This document shows positions 47,928 to 59,960 of a stretch of 64,000 nt of DNA, piece after piece (position 1 is the first letter of the stretch; every line of letters begins with the position of its first letter). Origin of the DNA: Nageia nagi (taxonomy: Eukaryota > Pinophyta); assembly GCA_050084985.1 (NCBI GenBank), contig JBITNC010000001.1, positions 160,890,001 to 160,954,000 of the forward strand, read 5' to 3'. A model generated the notes under the pieces. The model searched no databases. It saw only the letters and a list, made by a program, of their open reading frames with translations, and was not told the DNA's origin. The position numbers were made by a program, and so were the translations under genes.

Positions 47928-49165
47928 TTACTACAAATAATATATTCAACATTTCATTATTTATGCTCACAAACCACAACAAATGTGAACCAAAAAATAA
48001 GTTACATTTATAAAATTGTAATGAGAGACGTTAGCAACGTAGAAAGAAAAAATATTAGAGATTGCAACATTCAAAAAAGGATGTGTTATTCTTCATTCAC
48101 ATGTTAAATCTAGTAAAACAGCATAGCAATTACATGGAAGTATCTAAGCCAATTTGAGTGCATAAAGGCATCTTTTTCACAGCAACCATGCCTTTCATTA
48201 GCATTTTTGTTAAAAGACAAATAAAAATAATACACAATACAATTTTCTACATACGAAGATCAATAAATGCCAGCCAACACTTACTATGCACATGGGAAAG
48301 TAAAAAAAATGTATTACATGGCATCAATCAAATACACACAAGGAAGATATGTGGCTATAGCATCATGGCAAATGTAGAAAGTAAGTGGAAAGGCTGCAGG
48401 TGGAACGAGTTACGAAACTAACTGAAAAAGGCAACACAATAATAAGGTGACAACAAAGGAATAAAAAAATTTCCTTCAGTTTCCGAACAGAAATCTATGC
48501 GAGAGTTAGCAAGAAATATAAAAGTGGTCAGAATACAACTAAGGTGCAAACTGGAGATATTAATGCTTTGAAGTTTCATCAAAGTCAGTCCAGCTTTCTT
48601 GAACACTTCGACTGCGAAGAAAAAACAGCTGATTAGTGTATATATGTAATTTCCAATTTCTCATATCTCCCAATTGATGATTATGTCCAAGATGTAGGGA
48701 TTCATGATTATCAACAGCCACAGCAGGAGGCTTATCACAAAATCGGAAGCAATGCATCTCTCTCCAGAATTAAAGTTCAAACAGAGCCTGTATTGCACGT
48801 TGTCAGTATCTCTTAAGGTAGCAATCAATCTGTTATTATATTGGTTGATACAACACTGAAGCAAAATGATGGAATCCTTACTATATAGAAATTGAGGCAT
48901 CATCTGTTCTCAAACTGGGCAAGAATCAGCTGCAAAAAAAAGTTCAGAATTATTTTTCATTTTCAAGAAACTGAAGGATACTCGAATAGGTGTTCAACTT
49001 TCTGGTGTCTGCAAGCAATATCATCTTACATCAAACTTCATCTGTTCAGAATCATAACCAGATACACTCTCATACCTACGCATCAAGGAATAGTTAAATA
49101 AACCTTATTTTCCAGAAAATCAAGGTACTACAAAGTTCATAAGCATACATACCATACAGATTTGT
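47928..49165 (-). other. Probable 3' UTR and downstream region of the host gene
   Basis: No repeat recognised; sequence texture differs from the flanking elements. On the minus strand there are good splice-like signals after the stop at 49,166: a donor-like ATG|GTATGT near 49,150, an acceptor TTTTTTTTGCAG at about 48,930-48,945 and another TTTTTTCTTCGCAG at about 48,610-48,625. Two short ORFs (48,903-48,661 and 48,757-48,560) sit in between and may be part of spliced 3' untranslated exons. Transcript ends are not identifiable. Confidence 0.4.
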
Positions 49166-49241
49166 CTACTTTTTTGCCTGCTCTAGCTCATTCTTCTTGG
49201 AAGGATTGTAAACACTGTATTCACCAAATTCACGATGCCCA
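49166..49241 (-). CDS. Host gene, last coding exon (exon C)
   Basis: 76 nt, preceded by the acceptor ACTTTGCAG and ended by TAG. It codes for the C-terminus GHREFGEYSVYNPSKKNELE plus QAKK. Its first T completes an AGT (Ser) codon with the last two bases of exon B, so phases agree exactly across an 11.5 kb intron. The joined reading is FLPAGWDIQHS|GHREFGEY. Short, Lys-rich C-terminal tail. I do not recognise the protein family; it reads like a conserved plant nuclear or cytosolic protein rather than a transposon product. Confidence 0.75.
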
Positions 49242-49364
49242 CTGCAAAGTTATGTACAATATACACTAAGAATATGCACAAAAACATTTTATCAAGTAGT
49301 TTTTAAAGGAACAATCAAGAATCCAATGAAGCTGAGATATTTCTAGGACCAAACACAACTGTTT

Positions 49365-49369
49365 TATAC
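49365..49369. repeat. Target site duplication, left copy (TATAC)
   Basis: Identical to 56,221-56,225 right after the other LTR. Confidence 0.92.
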
Positions 49370-49714
49370 TGATCCAAAATTTGGATCCCTTCGACATTCA
49401 GTAAACTCCATTTCTGTGTGTTCATTGTGATCGCCTTGTCTTCAGCTTTCCGACGCTTCTTTCGGATCGTGAATCCGAGTCCGTATGTGGAAGATATGGT
49501 ATTAATTCAGTTTGAGTAATTTGAGAAAAAAAAAATTAAAAGGATTAAAAAAAAAATAATATATATTCAAATGTTCTGGCGGGACCCACCAGACCGCGTG
49601 GAGGTGACCAGGCCTGCGTGGAGTCAAGGCTGGCGTGGAGGTGATGAGGCGGGTCAAGCCCCGCGTGAAGGTGACAAGGCGGAGGGGCCCGCAGGGAATT
49701 GAGATGCGGTGACC

Positions 49715-49765
49715 ACGTTTGACCGCCAACCACGTCTGACCGCCAACTGTGTCTGACCGCCAACC
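49715..49765. repeat. 17-bp tandem repeat in the 5' LTR, three units
   Basis: Units of the type ACGTCTGACCGCCAACC. The 3' LTR has two such units at the corresponding place (about 55,458-55,491). Confidence 0.9.
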
Positions 49766-49806
49766 AAGCCGCCTAACCGCCAGCCAAGCCGCCAATCAAC
49801 AGGAGG

Positions 49807-49831
49807 TTGACTCCTCTAAATGCGCCACGTG
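49807..49831 (+). promoter_or_regulatory. W-box and G-box/ABRE-like motifs in the LTR
   Basis: TTGACT (49,807-49,812) fits the WRKY W-box TTGAC(C/T). GCCACGTGTC has a CACGTG G-box core at 49,826-49,831. Both recur in the 3' LTR (CACGTG at 55,554-55,559), about 300 bp upstream of the TATA box. Motif matches only; no proof of function. Confidence 0.4.
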
Positions 49832-50129
49832 TCGTCACCACAGTGCACCCGCCCGATTTTAGGTTTTTTAATGTATTTTTGGTGTTTCAAAGGTTTATGG
49901 TGATTTTTAATTCGCCTAAGGTCCTATTATTAGGCTGAGTTAATTCTGTAAGCCTGAAACAATCCAGTGAACGTATTATTTCGATTTTAGAGTTCATTTT
50001 GAGGAGATTTTTACAACCATTTGAGCCCAAATTTGACAGGAAGATCAAGGAGGTTAATGGGTATCTGAAAATAGGTTTTGTATGGAATTTCCTAGTTGTA
50101 ATACTCTCCAATTTTAGCCCCTAAAATTG

Positions 50130-50137
50130 TATAAAAG
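50130..50137 (+). promoter_or_regulatory. TATA box of the intronic Gypsy LTR
   Basis: TATAAAAG followed by a purine-rich GGGAGC. Conserved at 55,859-55,866 in the 3' LTR. Confidence 0.65.
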
Positions 50138-50493
50138 GGGAGCAAATTGGACGTGAAAAGAGAGGAGGATTTCAGAAAAGTTGTTTTCAGTTCTTGTTGT
50201 GATTTTCAGAGCTGAGTGTGTTGTGAATGTGAGAGGAGGTTTTGAAGGACCATGGAGGCCTTGTAAAGTAATTCCACCCACTGATAGTAGAGAGCTTTTG
50301 AGCTGGATGTAGCCCACATTGGGTGAACCAGGATAATTTTGCTTGTCTCTTTCTATGGTGAATGCTTTTCTCTTCTCTGTGTTTACAAATTTGTTCCTAA
50401 TTTTCCTTTACAAGCACTTAATTGTTTTAAGTGTGAATTGATCCTAAGAAAGGTTAAATTGAAATTTTAATCTTATAGTTTATGGATCAAGTT

Positions 50494-50505
50494 TGGTATC
50501 AGAGC
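50494..50505 (+). other. Primer-binding site, initiator tRNA-Met
   Basis: TGGTATCAGAGC four bases after the 5' LTR. Confidence 0.93.
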
Positions 50506-50570
50506 AGTTGAAATCATTGGGATAACCTATATTTTTGAGATTGTTGTTGGTGTTTGCAAAGTGTTCTTGC

Positions 50571-53500
50571 ATGTATACCAGGTCACAAAGCAAGAAAGGA
50601 GAAGGAGAATTTGTAGAGGAGGATCCAGAAATTGGTTCTAGAGTTTGGCTAAAGAAGCAAAGAGAGCTTGGAGCCATGGCCAATGAAGGAGGATCTAATA
50701 TGGAAAAGCAAATTGATGATCTCTCCACAATGTTCCAGAAGATGTCTCTACAATTCGAACACTTTCAAGAACAACAATACAAGAAAAATGAAGGTGAAAC
50801 TAATGAAGGTAGTAAAATTGACAATGATGTTACACAGTGCTTTCCAAAGTTCTTCTTTGAAATTGAAAGTTAAATTTGATTTGCCTACTTTTATTGGAGA
50901 AGTGAATGCTGAGAAGTTAGACAATTGGATTAAACAAATTGAGGTATATTGTAGAATTCAAAGAATTGTAAGAGATGAGGATAAAATCCAATTAGCAACT
51001 CTTAAAATGAGTGGTAATGCACTTGTTTGGTGGGAAAGTTGTTTGCAAAGTAAGAATGAATCAATTCAAGCTTGTATTGCTTCTTGGACCCATTTTGTAC
51101 AATTACTTAGAGATTAGTTTTATCCTTTGGGTTATCGACAAAAGGCAGTCATGGAATGGCAAACTTTCCGTCAAGGCAAAGGGCAAAGTGTGCAAGAGTA
51201 CACTACGAAATTCCGAAGAAAAGCTGCAATGCTAGGTATTCCTCTTGATTCCCAAGATACTCTTCTTAAGTATATTGGTGGTTTGCATAATTATTTAAGG
51301 CATACAATATTGATGTTTGATCCAAATAATTTGGATAAAGTTTGTGTACAAGCCACTCACTTAGAAGAAAGGGGAACATTCATTAAGGATGGGAAAAAGA
51401 AAAATGCTTCCAATAACAATAGTAATAATGATTCTGAAAAGAACGAAGGAAAGGGGAAAAAGAAAACTACGTCTACTACACAAAAAGAGAAGTCTAAAGA
51501 TGTATGTACACATTGTCAAAAAGAAGGTCATTTAGAGGCTAAATGTTGGAAATTGCATCCTGAATTACGCCCTAAACCTAAAGGTCAAAAGAAGCAAACA
51601 AATACTGTTACTAAGGAAATTGAAGATGGGTCAGATGTAGATGAGAAAATGGCATGTATGGCTTTGCATAATACACCTAGTGAAGATGAGGAAAAGAAGA
51701 AAATTGAACTTTTTCACATCAAGGTGCAAGCTAAGAAGACTAGGATTGATACATTGTTTGATTCTGGATCTCAAGCTAACTTAATTGCAGAAAAGTATGT
51801 CAAATCACTTGCACTCACTACTCAACCTCATCCAAACCCATATCCATTGGGATGGGTTAATAAAAATTCAAAGTTAAAGGTAACACAACAATGCAAGTTG
51901 CAATTTGGGATTAACATGGAGTACATTGATGAAGTTTTACTTGATGTTGTTCCTTTGGATATTTGTGGGATTGTGCTTGGTAGTCCTTATCTATGGGAAA
52001 GAGATGCTTTATTTTATAGAAAGAAAAACAAATATAGACTCATTAAAGATGGAATTGAATACATGGTTAGTGCTTATCAAAACAAGAAAAATGATAATTC
52101 TTTGATTACTGCAGGACAAGCAAAAAGACTAATCAATACAGGACAAATGTTTGTACTTGCAATGGTGAAATCTCAAGATGAAATAGAAATCATAAAGTCA
52201 CTTAAGGATTGTGAACCACAATACAAAGAAGAAGTAAAAGAGGTAATTTCCGAATTTGAAGATTTATTTCAAGTACCTAAAGAACTTCCACCAAAAAGAG
52301 ATAAACATGAGATTCAATTACATCCTGATGTTGCACTTCCTAATATTGGCTTATATAGAAATTCTGCTTTGAAAACTGAAGAAATTAAGAAACAAGTCAA
52401 GGAATTGTTAGATCAAAGAGTCATTAGACCTAGCACATCACCATGTGGATCTCCTATTGTTATAATTCCAAAGAAAGATGGAACTTGGCGTATATGTTTG
52501 ATTATAGGGCATTAAATAAGATCACGGTTAAAAATACGATATCCTTTGCCACGTATTGATGATTTAATGGATCAATTATAAAAAGCTAGGCTTTTCACAA
52601 AATTGGATCGAAGAAATGGTTATCATCAAGTACGAGTTAAAGAAGAGGATGTGTGGAAAACTGCTTTTAAAACTAGGCAAGGATTGTTTGAATGGTTGGT
52701 TTTACCGTTTGGATTATGCAATGCTCCTGCTACTTTCATGCGTGTAATGAATGAGCTTTTAAGACCTTTCATTGATGATTTTGTTATTGTGTATCTTGAT
52801 GATGTTCTCATTTACAGTGATATTTGGAAAGATCATGTGATACATATTCGTAAAGTGTTTGAAGTTTTTAGGAAAGCAAAACTCTATTTGAAGATGTCTA
52901 ACTGTGAGTTTGTCAGGAAAAGTTTAATCTATCTTGGCCACATTGTAGGTGAAGGTCAATTGAGGATAAATCCTGCAAAAATTGAGGCTGTGTTGAGATG
53001 ACCTACTCCCACTAATGTGACAGAGACTAGGAGTTTTCTTGGGGTAGTGCAGTATTTACGCAAGTTTATTGCTAACTTTTCTTACATGGCTTCTCCACTT
53101 CATGCAATTACAGGAAAGAGTCATGGATTTCAGTGGGGAGGGAAAGAACAACATGCTTTTGAATTGCTTAAAAAGAAAATCAGTAATGCTCTAGTACTTG
53201 CTTTGCCTAATCTTCAAAAAACTTTTGAAATTGAAACTGATGCAAGTGACTATGCTATGAGTGCAATTTTATTGCAGGAAAAACATCCGGTTTGCTATCA
53301 CTCGGAAATGTTTACCAGTGCGGTAAGAAACTATCCCACATATGACAAAGAGTTGTATGCATTAGTTCAAAGTGTTAAGAAATGGAAGCACTATTTGGTA
53401 GGTAAAGAGACAATAATTCATACAGACCATCAACCCTTGCAATATCTTCAGTCACAATCTAAGTTGCAACAATCTAGGCACTTTCGTTAGATGGGATTTT

Positions 53501-55074
53501 TGCAACAATTTCATTTGGTGATTAAGTACAAGAAGGGTACTCAAAATAAAATTGCTGATATGTTGTCTAGGCCTCCAATAGTTGCCAGTGTTGTGATTCT
53601 GCAAAATAGTTCTTTAATGCATGACGGGTATAAAGAACAATATGTGGTTGATCCTGATTTCCAAAATGTCTATCATAGATTGAGTCTTGGTAATGAGGTT
53701 GGAAATCATGACTTTCATTTGCATGATGGATTACTTTTTCATTTAGGCAAACTTTGTATTCCTAATGGTGAGAGGAATGATTTGATTAGGGAAGCTCATA
53801 CTTCTCGTATTTCAGGGCACTTTGGTGTTGGGAAAACTCTTGCTAATCTACAAAGGTATTGTTACTAGCCTAAAATGCAAGAAAATGTATCCAGATATAT
53901 CAGAGGTTGTATGTTATGCAGTGTAAGCAAACCCAATAACAGGAAATTTGGTCTTTATATGCCATTGTCCGTTCCTACATGACCATGGGAGAGTATTTCT
54001 ATGGATTTTGTTGGAGGTTTACCTATGTCTAAAAGAGGTCATGATTATTTATATGTGGTTGTGGATAGATTCAGTAAGATGTGTATTCTAATCCCATGTA
54101 AAAAGACTGTGACAGGTCAAGAGGTAGCTAATCTTTTCTTTACTTATATGTGGGTACATTTTAGTCTTCCTACTTCTATCATTTCTGACAAGGATTCCAC
54201 GTTTCTTGGAAAATTTTGGACTTCTTTGTGGGAAAGGATGGACACTAAGCTAAAGAGGAGTACAACATTTCATCCACAGACAGATGGTCAAACAGAGGTG
54301 GTAAGCAAGACGGTGGTACACCTATTACGGGGTTATTGTGGTAAGCATCCTAAGACTTGGGATGAGCATTTGAACTATATACAACATGCATATAATCGGG
54401 CTTTACATTCTTCTACTAACAAAACACCTTTTGAGACTTGTTTTGGTTATTTGCCAAAATCACCTTTCGATATGGCTTTTGCTTCAACAAGTGATGGAGA
54501 TATAGTTCTTCATAATGAGGAGGAGCGGGCAAAGAATTTTATTGAGAGGATTAGATTGATTCATCAGAAGGTAAAAGAACAATTGGAGAAGAGTCAGGCC
54601 AAGTATAAGGAGAGGCATGATCGTCATCGGGTGGATCATAAATTTCAGGTTGGGGATCAGGTATGGCTTCATCTCAGTAAGGAGAGACAGCATGGTAAGG
54701 GAGAGAAGTTGAAACCAATAAGGTATGGTCCATTTACCATTATTGGTCAAGTTGGAGACAATGCGTTTTGGTTGGACTTACCACCCTATATGCAAATGTA
54801 TTCCATTATTAATGTTGAGAACTTGAAGTTGTACGAACAAGCCTTAGTTGCAGAAGATACAGATGTTATGTTACCGTCAATTGAGGATTTAGCCCCTGAG
54901 CACATGAATGTGTTGGTTGAGGATGCAGTATTGGAAAAAAAGCAACGATCATCTCATAGTGGCATACGTGAGGTGTGGCATATTGGAGTGACGGGCCAAC
55001 ATCCACACAAGGCCAAGTGGTATGCAGTTGATCGGGTGAGGGAGCTCTACCCTCACCTCATTTCATCATCCTAA
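50571..55074 (+). pseudogene. Intronic Gypsy gag-pol polyprotein, lightly broken
   Basis: ATG 50,571 (MYTRSQSKKGEGEF). The N-terminal coiled region is in one phase, then a frameshift near 50,850 leads to the phase kept to TAA 55,074. Gag capsid: FDLPTFIGEVNAEKLDNWI and VMEWQTFRQGKGQSVQEY; knuckle CTHCQKEGHLEAKC near 51,505-51,546; protease FDSGSQANLI (Asp at 51,760); RT with catalytic YLDD at 52,792-52,803; RNase H (ETDASDYAMSAIL and TDHQPLQYL); integrase HHCC then DFVGGLPMSKRG, SDKDSTF and TTFHPQTDGQTE; C-terminal WHIGVTGQHPHKAKW segment in the position of a chromodomain but diverged from VKWKGL...ATW. Stops: TAG 51,115, TAA 52,579, TGA 52,999, TAG 53,488, TAG 53,866, TGA 53,980. A pair of compensating indels lies at about 52,495-52,535. 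Confidence 0.93.
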
Positions 55075-55114
55075 TTGCTTTTGGGGACAAAAGCTCTCTC
55101 TCAGTGCGGAGGAA

Positions 55115-56220
55115 TGATCCAAAATTTGGATCCCTTCGACATTCAGTAATCTCCATTTCTGTGTTCATTGTGATCGCCTTGTCTTCAACTTTCCGATGCT
55201 TCTTTCGGATCGTGAATCCGAGTCCGTATGTGGAAGATATGGTATTAATTCAGTTTGAGTATTTTGAGAAAAAAAAAAAAAATTAAAAGGATTAAAAAAA
55301 TAATATATATTCAAATGTTCTGGCGGGACCCACCAGACCGCGTGGAGGTGACCAGGCCTGCGTGGAGTCAAGGCCGGCGTGGAGGTGATTAGGCGGGTCA
55401 AGTCCCGCGTGGAGGTGACGAGGCGGAGGGGCCCGCAGGGAATTGAGATGCGGTGACCATGTTTGACCGCCAACCGCGTCTGACCGCCAACCAAGCCGCC
55501 TAACCACCAGCCAAGCCGCCAATCAACAGGAGGTTGACTTCCTCTAAACGCGCCACGTGTCGTCACCACAGTGCACCCGCCCGATTTTAGGTTTTTTTAA
55601 TGTATTTTTGGTGTTTCAAAGGTTTATGGTGATTTTTAATTCGCCTAAGGTCCTATTATTAGGCTGAGTTAATTCTGTAAGCCTGAAACAATCCAGTGAA
55701 CGTATTATTTCGATTTTAGAGTTCATTTTGGGGAGATTTTTACAACCATTTGAGCCCAAATTTGACAGGAAGATCAAGGAGGTTAATGGGTATCTGAAAA
55801 TAGGTTTTGTATGGAATTTCCTAGTTGTAATACTCTCCAATTTTAGCCCCCAAAATTGTATAAAAGGGGAGCAAATTGGACGTGAGAAGAGAGGAGGATT
55901 TCAGAAAAATTGTTTTCAGTTCTTGTTGTGATTTTCAGAGCTGTGAGTGTGTTGTGAATGTGAGAGGAGGTTTTGAAGGACCATGGAGGCCTTGTAAAGT
56001 GATTCCACCCACTGATAGTAGAGAGCTTTTGAGCTGGATGTAGCCCACACTGGGTGAACCAGGATAATTTTGCTTGTCTCTTTCTATGGTGAATGCTTTT
56101 CTCTTCTCTGTGTTTACAAATTTGTTCCTGATTTTCCTTTACAAGCACTTAATTGTTTTAAGTGTGAATTGATCCTAAGAAAGGTTAAATTGAAATTTTA
56201 ATCTTATAGTTTATGGATCA
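55115..56220 (+). repeat. 3' LTR of intronic Gypsy element
   Basis: 1,106 bp, TATA box at 55,859-55,866. Followed by the right copy of the TATAC duplication at 56,221-56,225. Confidence 0.95.
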
Positions 56221-56225
56221 TATAC
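56221..56225. repeat. Target site duplication, right copy (TATAC)
   Basis: Identical to 49,365-49,369. Confidence 0.92.
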
Positions 56226-59200
56226 TCAAAACTAGTGCACACAAAATCATCACTTCAAACATCACAAAATTACAAAAACATTAAACAAAACATGTGTCTA
56301 CATAAATAAAATTAAATCATACAGTTTAAAGCAGCACCACTTCGCTTCTGATCCAACCAGTTGAACTAATGAACATAAAAAGTATCAAAAACTGCTTTGA
56401 TCAATACAAACTACAAGGTAATCCTAAAATTTGCATGGAACATATCTTTGACAATGTTCAAATAAAGGATTAAACAAAAAGTTGAAGATGATATCAAAAA
56501 GCTGTCTGGAAACAAGAAGGGAATTGTTGGTACTAATGTGGCAATTACAACTCGAAAATTTAAGACTAAAGCATCCAAGATAGATACCATTTTTCTCATG
56601 TGTATAATGAATATAACTAATAATAGCATAATCTCCAATGGTATTTACATGACGGGTATTCACTGCCGGGTTGAAAATGATCCTCATAACTTTTTCAATC
56701 AAGAAATCCGACAAAATGAGACCAACATTTAGAAAGATTTTCTACTATGTAGCTGGAAATTTATTATTTTTTGTCAAAAGCGAAATCAAGATTTTATAGA
56801 AGTAAAAGACATTAAATTAAAAAAGCCAAAGTCTAAATCTGTTATTTTTCAGAAGCTAAAGGCAAGGACTAAGAACTAAGACGTGCAGCTTCAATTGCTA
56901 GTATACTTGTTGTTTTCACCTCATTAAGCTTAAATTCTAGTCTAAAGACCAATGTTTTAAAAAACGTGTACAGCAAAAAAACAGCTGCGAGTCAAATTTT
57001 TAAAAAGGCCTAAAGTCAGGAAAAAATGGAAAAAAAGGGGAAAAATACATGGTACATTAAAAAATTTAAAAACCTGCAACTTTTTTATATTTTTCATAGA
57101 ATATGCTTATCTAATTGCTATAAAACATTCTCATATGGGTCATATAATTCAACACATTCGTGACATAAATTTGAAGAAAATGATAATGGATCATAATTCA
57201 TATTCATAAATCATAACAGCAGGGAAAAAGGGGGAGAAATGGGAAAATAAAAACAAACATCTTTTCACTTTAAGCCATCCATGTATTTTAGAAAAAAACA
57301 TATTTTTTTGGACCAAAAAGAAAACTTTTAAACGACTGAAAAAAAGAGGGGAAAAAAAACTCTTTTTTTTTTTTTATTTTAAAACCGTATTTTTTAACAC
57401 TACTAAAAACCTACAGCCTTAATTACTAATAAACTTGATGTTTTCAGCACATTAAGATTAAATTCTTGTCCATGTTTTGTTGATAGACCAGCACAGCCAT
57501 TTATGAAAAAAAAGACTACCAAACTTTTATGTTCCTAATACAATATTGCTATCAGCAAGATGAAGGTCACAATTAAACAGACCTAGCATAGCTAATCACA
57601 ATTTCAGAAATTCTATATTCAAAAGATATATGATATCATTCTTGTCAATTCAGTCAATGTGGTGATCAACCTATCGCAGTCTAGCAATAGGGTTACACAT
57701 CTACTGCATGATTAACTCTACATAAAACAATCTCTTACTAAATCAATTCTTATTGCAAATATTATCTACTATATTTGGTATCTAAAGTGCTAAATGAAAT
57801 ATTGAGCAAAAGAAAATGTTAATAGCGGAAACTCATTGAGAAGTTGACATTGCAAATATGGGTCTCTAGACAAAAAAAATAATATATTAAAATATATACA
57901 ATTTATGTCTATAGAATGAAAAATAGATTAATAGCAGTATGTAATTTAAGATCTACCTATAACAATCATGCAAATTTACAAGACGAGATAAAAATAAGAC
58001 TTATCTAGAGGTTACAAATAGAAGGCAGGCTAATGGATAGCTCGTGACCTTTGAGGACAAATCCTAGCATCCTAAAGCGAACAAATAACGAACATGCATG
58101 CTACTAGGTTGGACTCAGCTCTAAAGATTGGTTCAAGGTCAATCTAGCTCAAGGACCAAATCATCTACATTCTAGGACAGAGTTCCAATGTCCATGTTCT
58201 AGGATGAAAGGTCAAGAATGCCCACGTTCTGGGACTTGAGGATTTTTGGTGCACTATCATCTGCCAACGTTATGAGTTATTTTGTTGTATACCTTGCGAA
58301 ATCCTACTTCAAGACCTGCAATTTTGACTTCAGGAAATACTTGGAAGAATATGATCAGTCTCACAGAAGATATAAGCATTCCAGCCTTTTCAAAAGGAGT
58401 CTTTACAACCTTGGATATAAAATTAAACAATATATCCTTATCAAATGAGTCTCTTTCTTTTTCTTTGTATAATCTTTGAGAAATATATTTTTGAGTTCAC
58501 CTAGGTGGAATCACTTAGGCCTACTTGTACATAAGATAATGCTAAATTAAAAGATAGCACTTAAGTTTATTCAAAAATAACCCCAAATGGGCCGAAACAA
58601 GCCTTTTGCATAGATCAAGTATATCAATTAAAATTATTTAGATAGTTAGAATGCAATTTTAAGTGTCTATAGTTTGCCCATCTAGGGAATTTGTTTAAAG
58701 GAGAGAACTTGAGAGCATATTAACATAATAAAAGAATATCGAACCTGATGAAACCTTATGCAACTGCCCTTGTTAAGATCCAGCAATAAATTTCTATGCC
58801 AAAGTAAATGAAATCTGAAAAATACACGATGATCAAACCTATCAAGATGTGGCTACTGACCTATCCTTGCTCAAGGGTTGAAAAGGACAAGTGAGAGCAT
58901 GGATGAGCACATTCTTTCAAAGAAAAGTGAAGAGGATTGATTGCCCCTTATGCTTTCACTCACATGCGAAGACCTACATTGAACAAGCGATTTGAAGCAA
59001 AATATATTATATGAAAAATTAATACATGTAGGAATTGTCTTACCTTGATGTGAGTGATGAAATAGATATACAGTTGTACACCTACTTGATTGGTTCAGAG
59101 TTTGATAATTCATGATTGTTGATAACTTGAAAGATAATTCAGAAAATAATAATTTAGATGATAAAACCAATCTTGGTACCTTTGAATAATTCTAAGTTGC

Positions 59201-59389
59201 CCCTGGTGTTGGCCAATTTGTGATCATAGTTGGTTGATAATCCTGCAAGTTTGGAATAGAATGATCTTTTTGACAAAAGAGTTACACCAAAATTGTTAAT
59301 ATAGTTTGAAAATCATCATGCATGAAAACTGACTCACGATGAGCTTTTAAGTAATTTGCACATGCAAATCAAGGAAAAAACTACCCAAA

Positions 59390-59960
59390 TCACAAGAAGC
59401 CAAAATGTTGGCATTATAAGACCTTGGTGCCAAAATGCTAGTGTTCTAGGATATGGGTGCCAAAAAGCTAGTGTTCTAGTGAATCCTTTAAGTCCAATAG
59501 CCTATGGCTGTCCAAGACTCATCACATACAGATATTTCACATCCGAAAATTCAAGTGCTTGCAAACATAATCACACCCATCAATCACACAAAAAGATTGA
59601 TACAATTATTTACCTTGGGAAAACCAATGTGGAAAAAACCCAGCAAAAGAACTTTCTATAAGCGATGATCCTCCATACAATGGTCCATCTCACTCTCAAA
59701 GTCGCTTATCACATTTTACACAATAGCCACATCTATGTGTGCCAAACAACACATACCAAGTCTGCCACAAACTCAGCATGCTCTCCCATGATCTAAATTG
59801 CTACCTTCACAACATAAGATCCCTCTTATCACAATATATGACTGATAATTCCCTCTATAAGAGATCACAACAATTGACATAAATGTCCATTCCTCAACCA
59901 TTAAATGATGACATTAAAATATTCTAACAATGACCTACATCTTAAAAAATAACCTTACAA
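59390..59960 (-). repeat. Possible Copia LTR fragment in the intron
   Basis: On the minus strand, near 59,590-59,640, the phrase TTTGCTGGGTTTTTTCCACA followed by TTGGTTTTCCC resembles a conserved LTR segment of many plant Copia elements. No partner LTR, PBS or coding remains found. Words such as GCTAGTGTTCTAG recur at 59,448 and 59,468. Confidence 0.35.

Larger units (their letters stand above)
49370..50489 (+). repeat. 5' LTR of intronic Gypsy element
   Basis: 1,120 bp. A GC-rich, CpG-containing block (about 49,570-49,860) contrasts with the AT-rich rest. TATA box TATAAAAG at 50,130-50,137. Includes three 17-bp units ending TGACCGCCAAC(C/T) at 49,715-49,765, against two in the 3' LTR. Confidence 0.95.
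49370..56220 (+). mobile_element. Complete Gypsy (chromovirus-like) LTR retrotransposon in host intron
   Basis: 6,851 bp with LTRs 49,370-50,489 and 55,115-56,220 (both TGATCC...GGATCA), a perfect TATAC duplication, a Met-type PBS, one gag-pol frame and a purine-rich PPT (GCGGAGGAA) before the 3' LTR. LTRs differ at about 7 of the last 630 bases, all transitions, so it is by far the youngest element here. It is antisense to the host gene. Coding damage is limited to six in-frame stops, one frameshift and one compensated indel pair. Confidence 0.96.

Noticed and set aside
49502-49795. Overlapping minus ORFs in the Gypsy LTR
   Set aside because: Lie in the GC-rich LTR block with 17-bp repeats, are antisense to the element and have no known domain.
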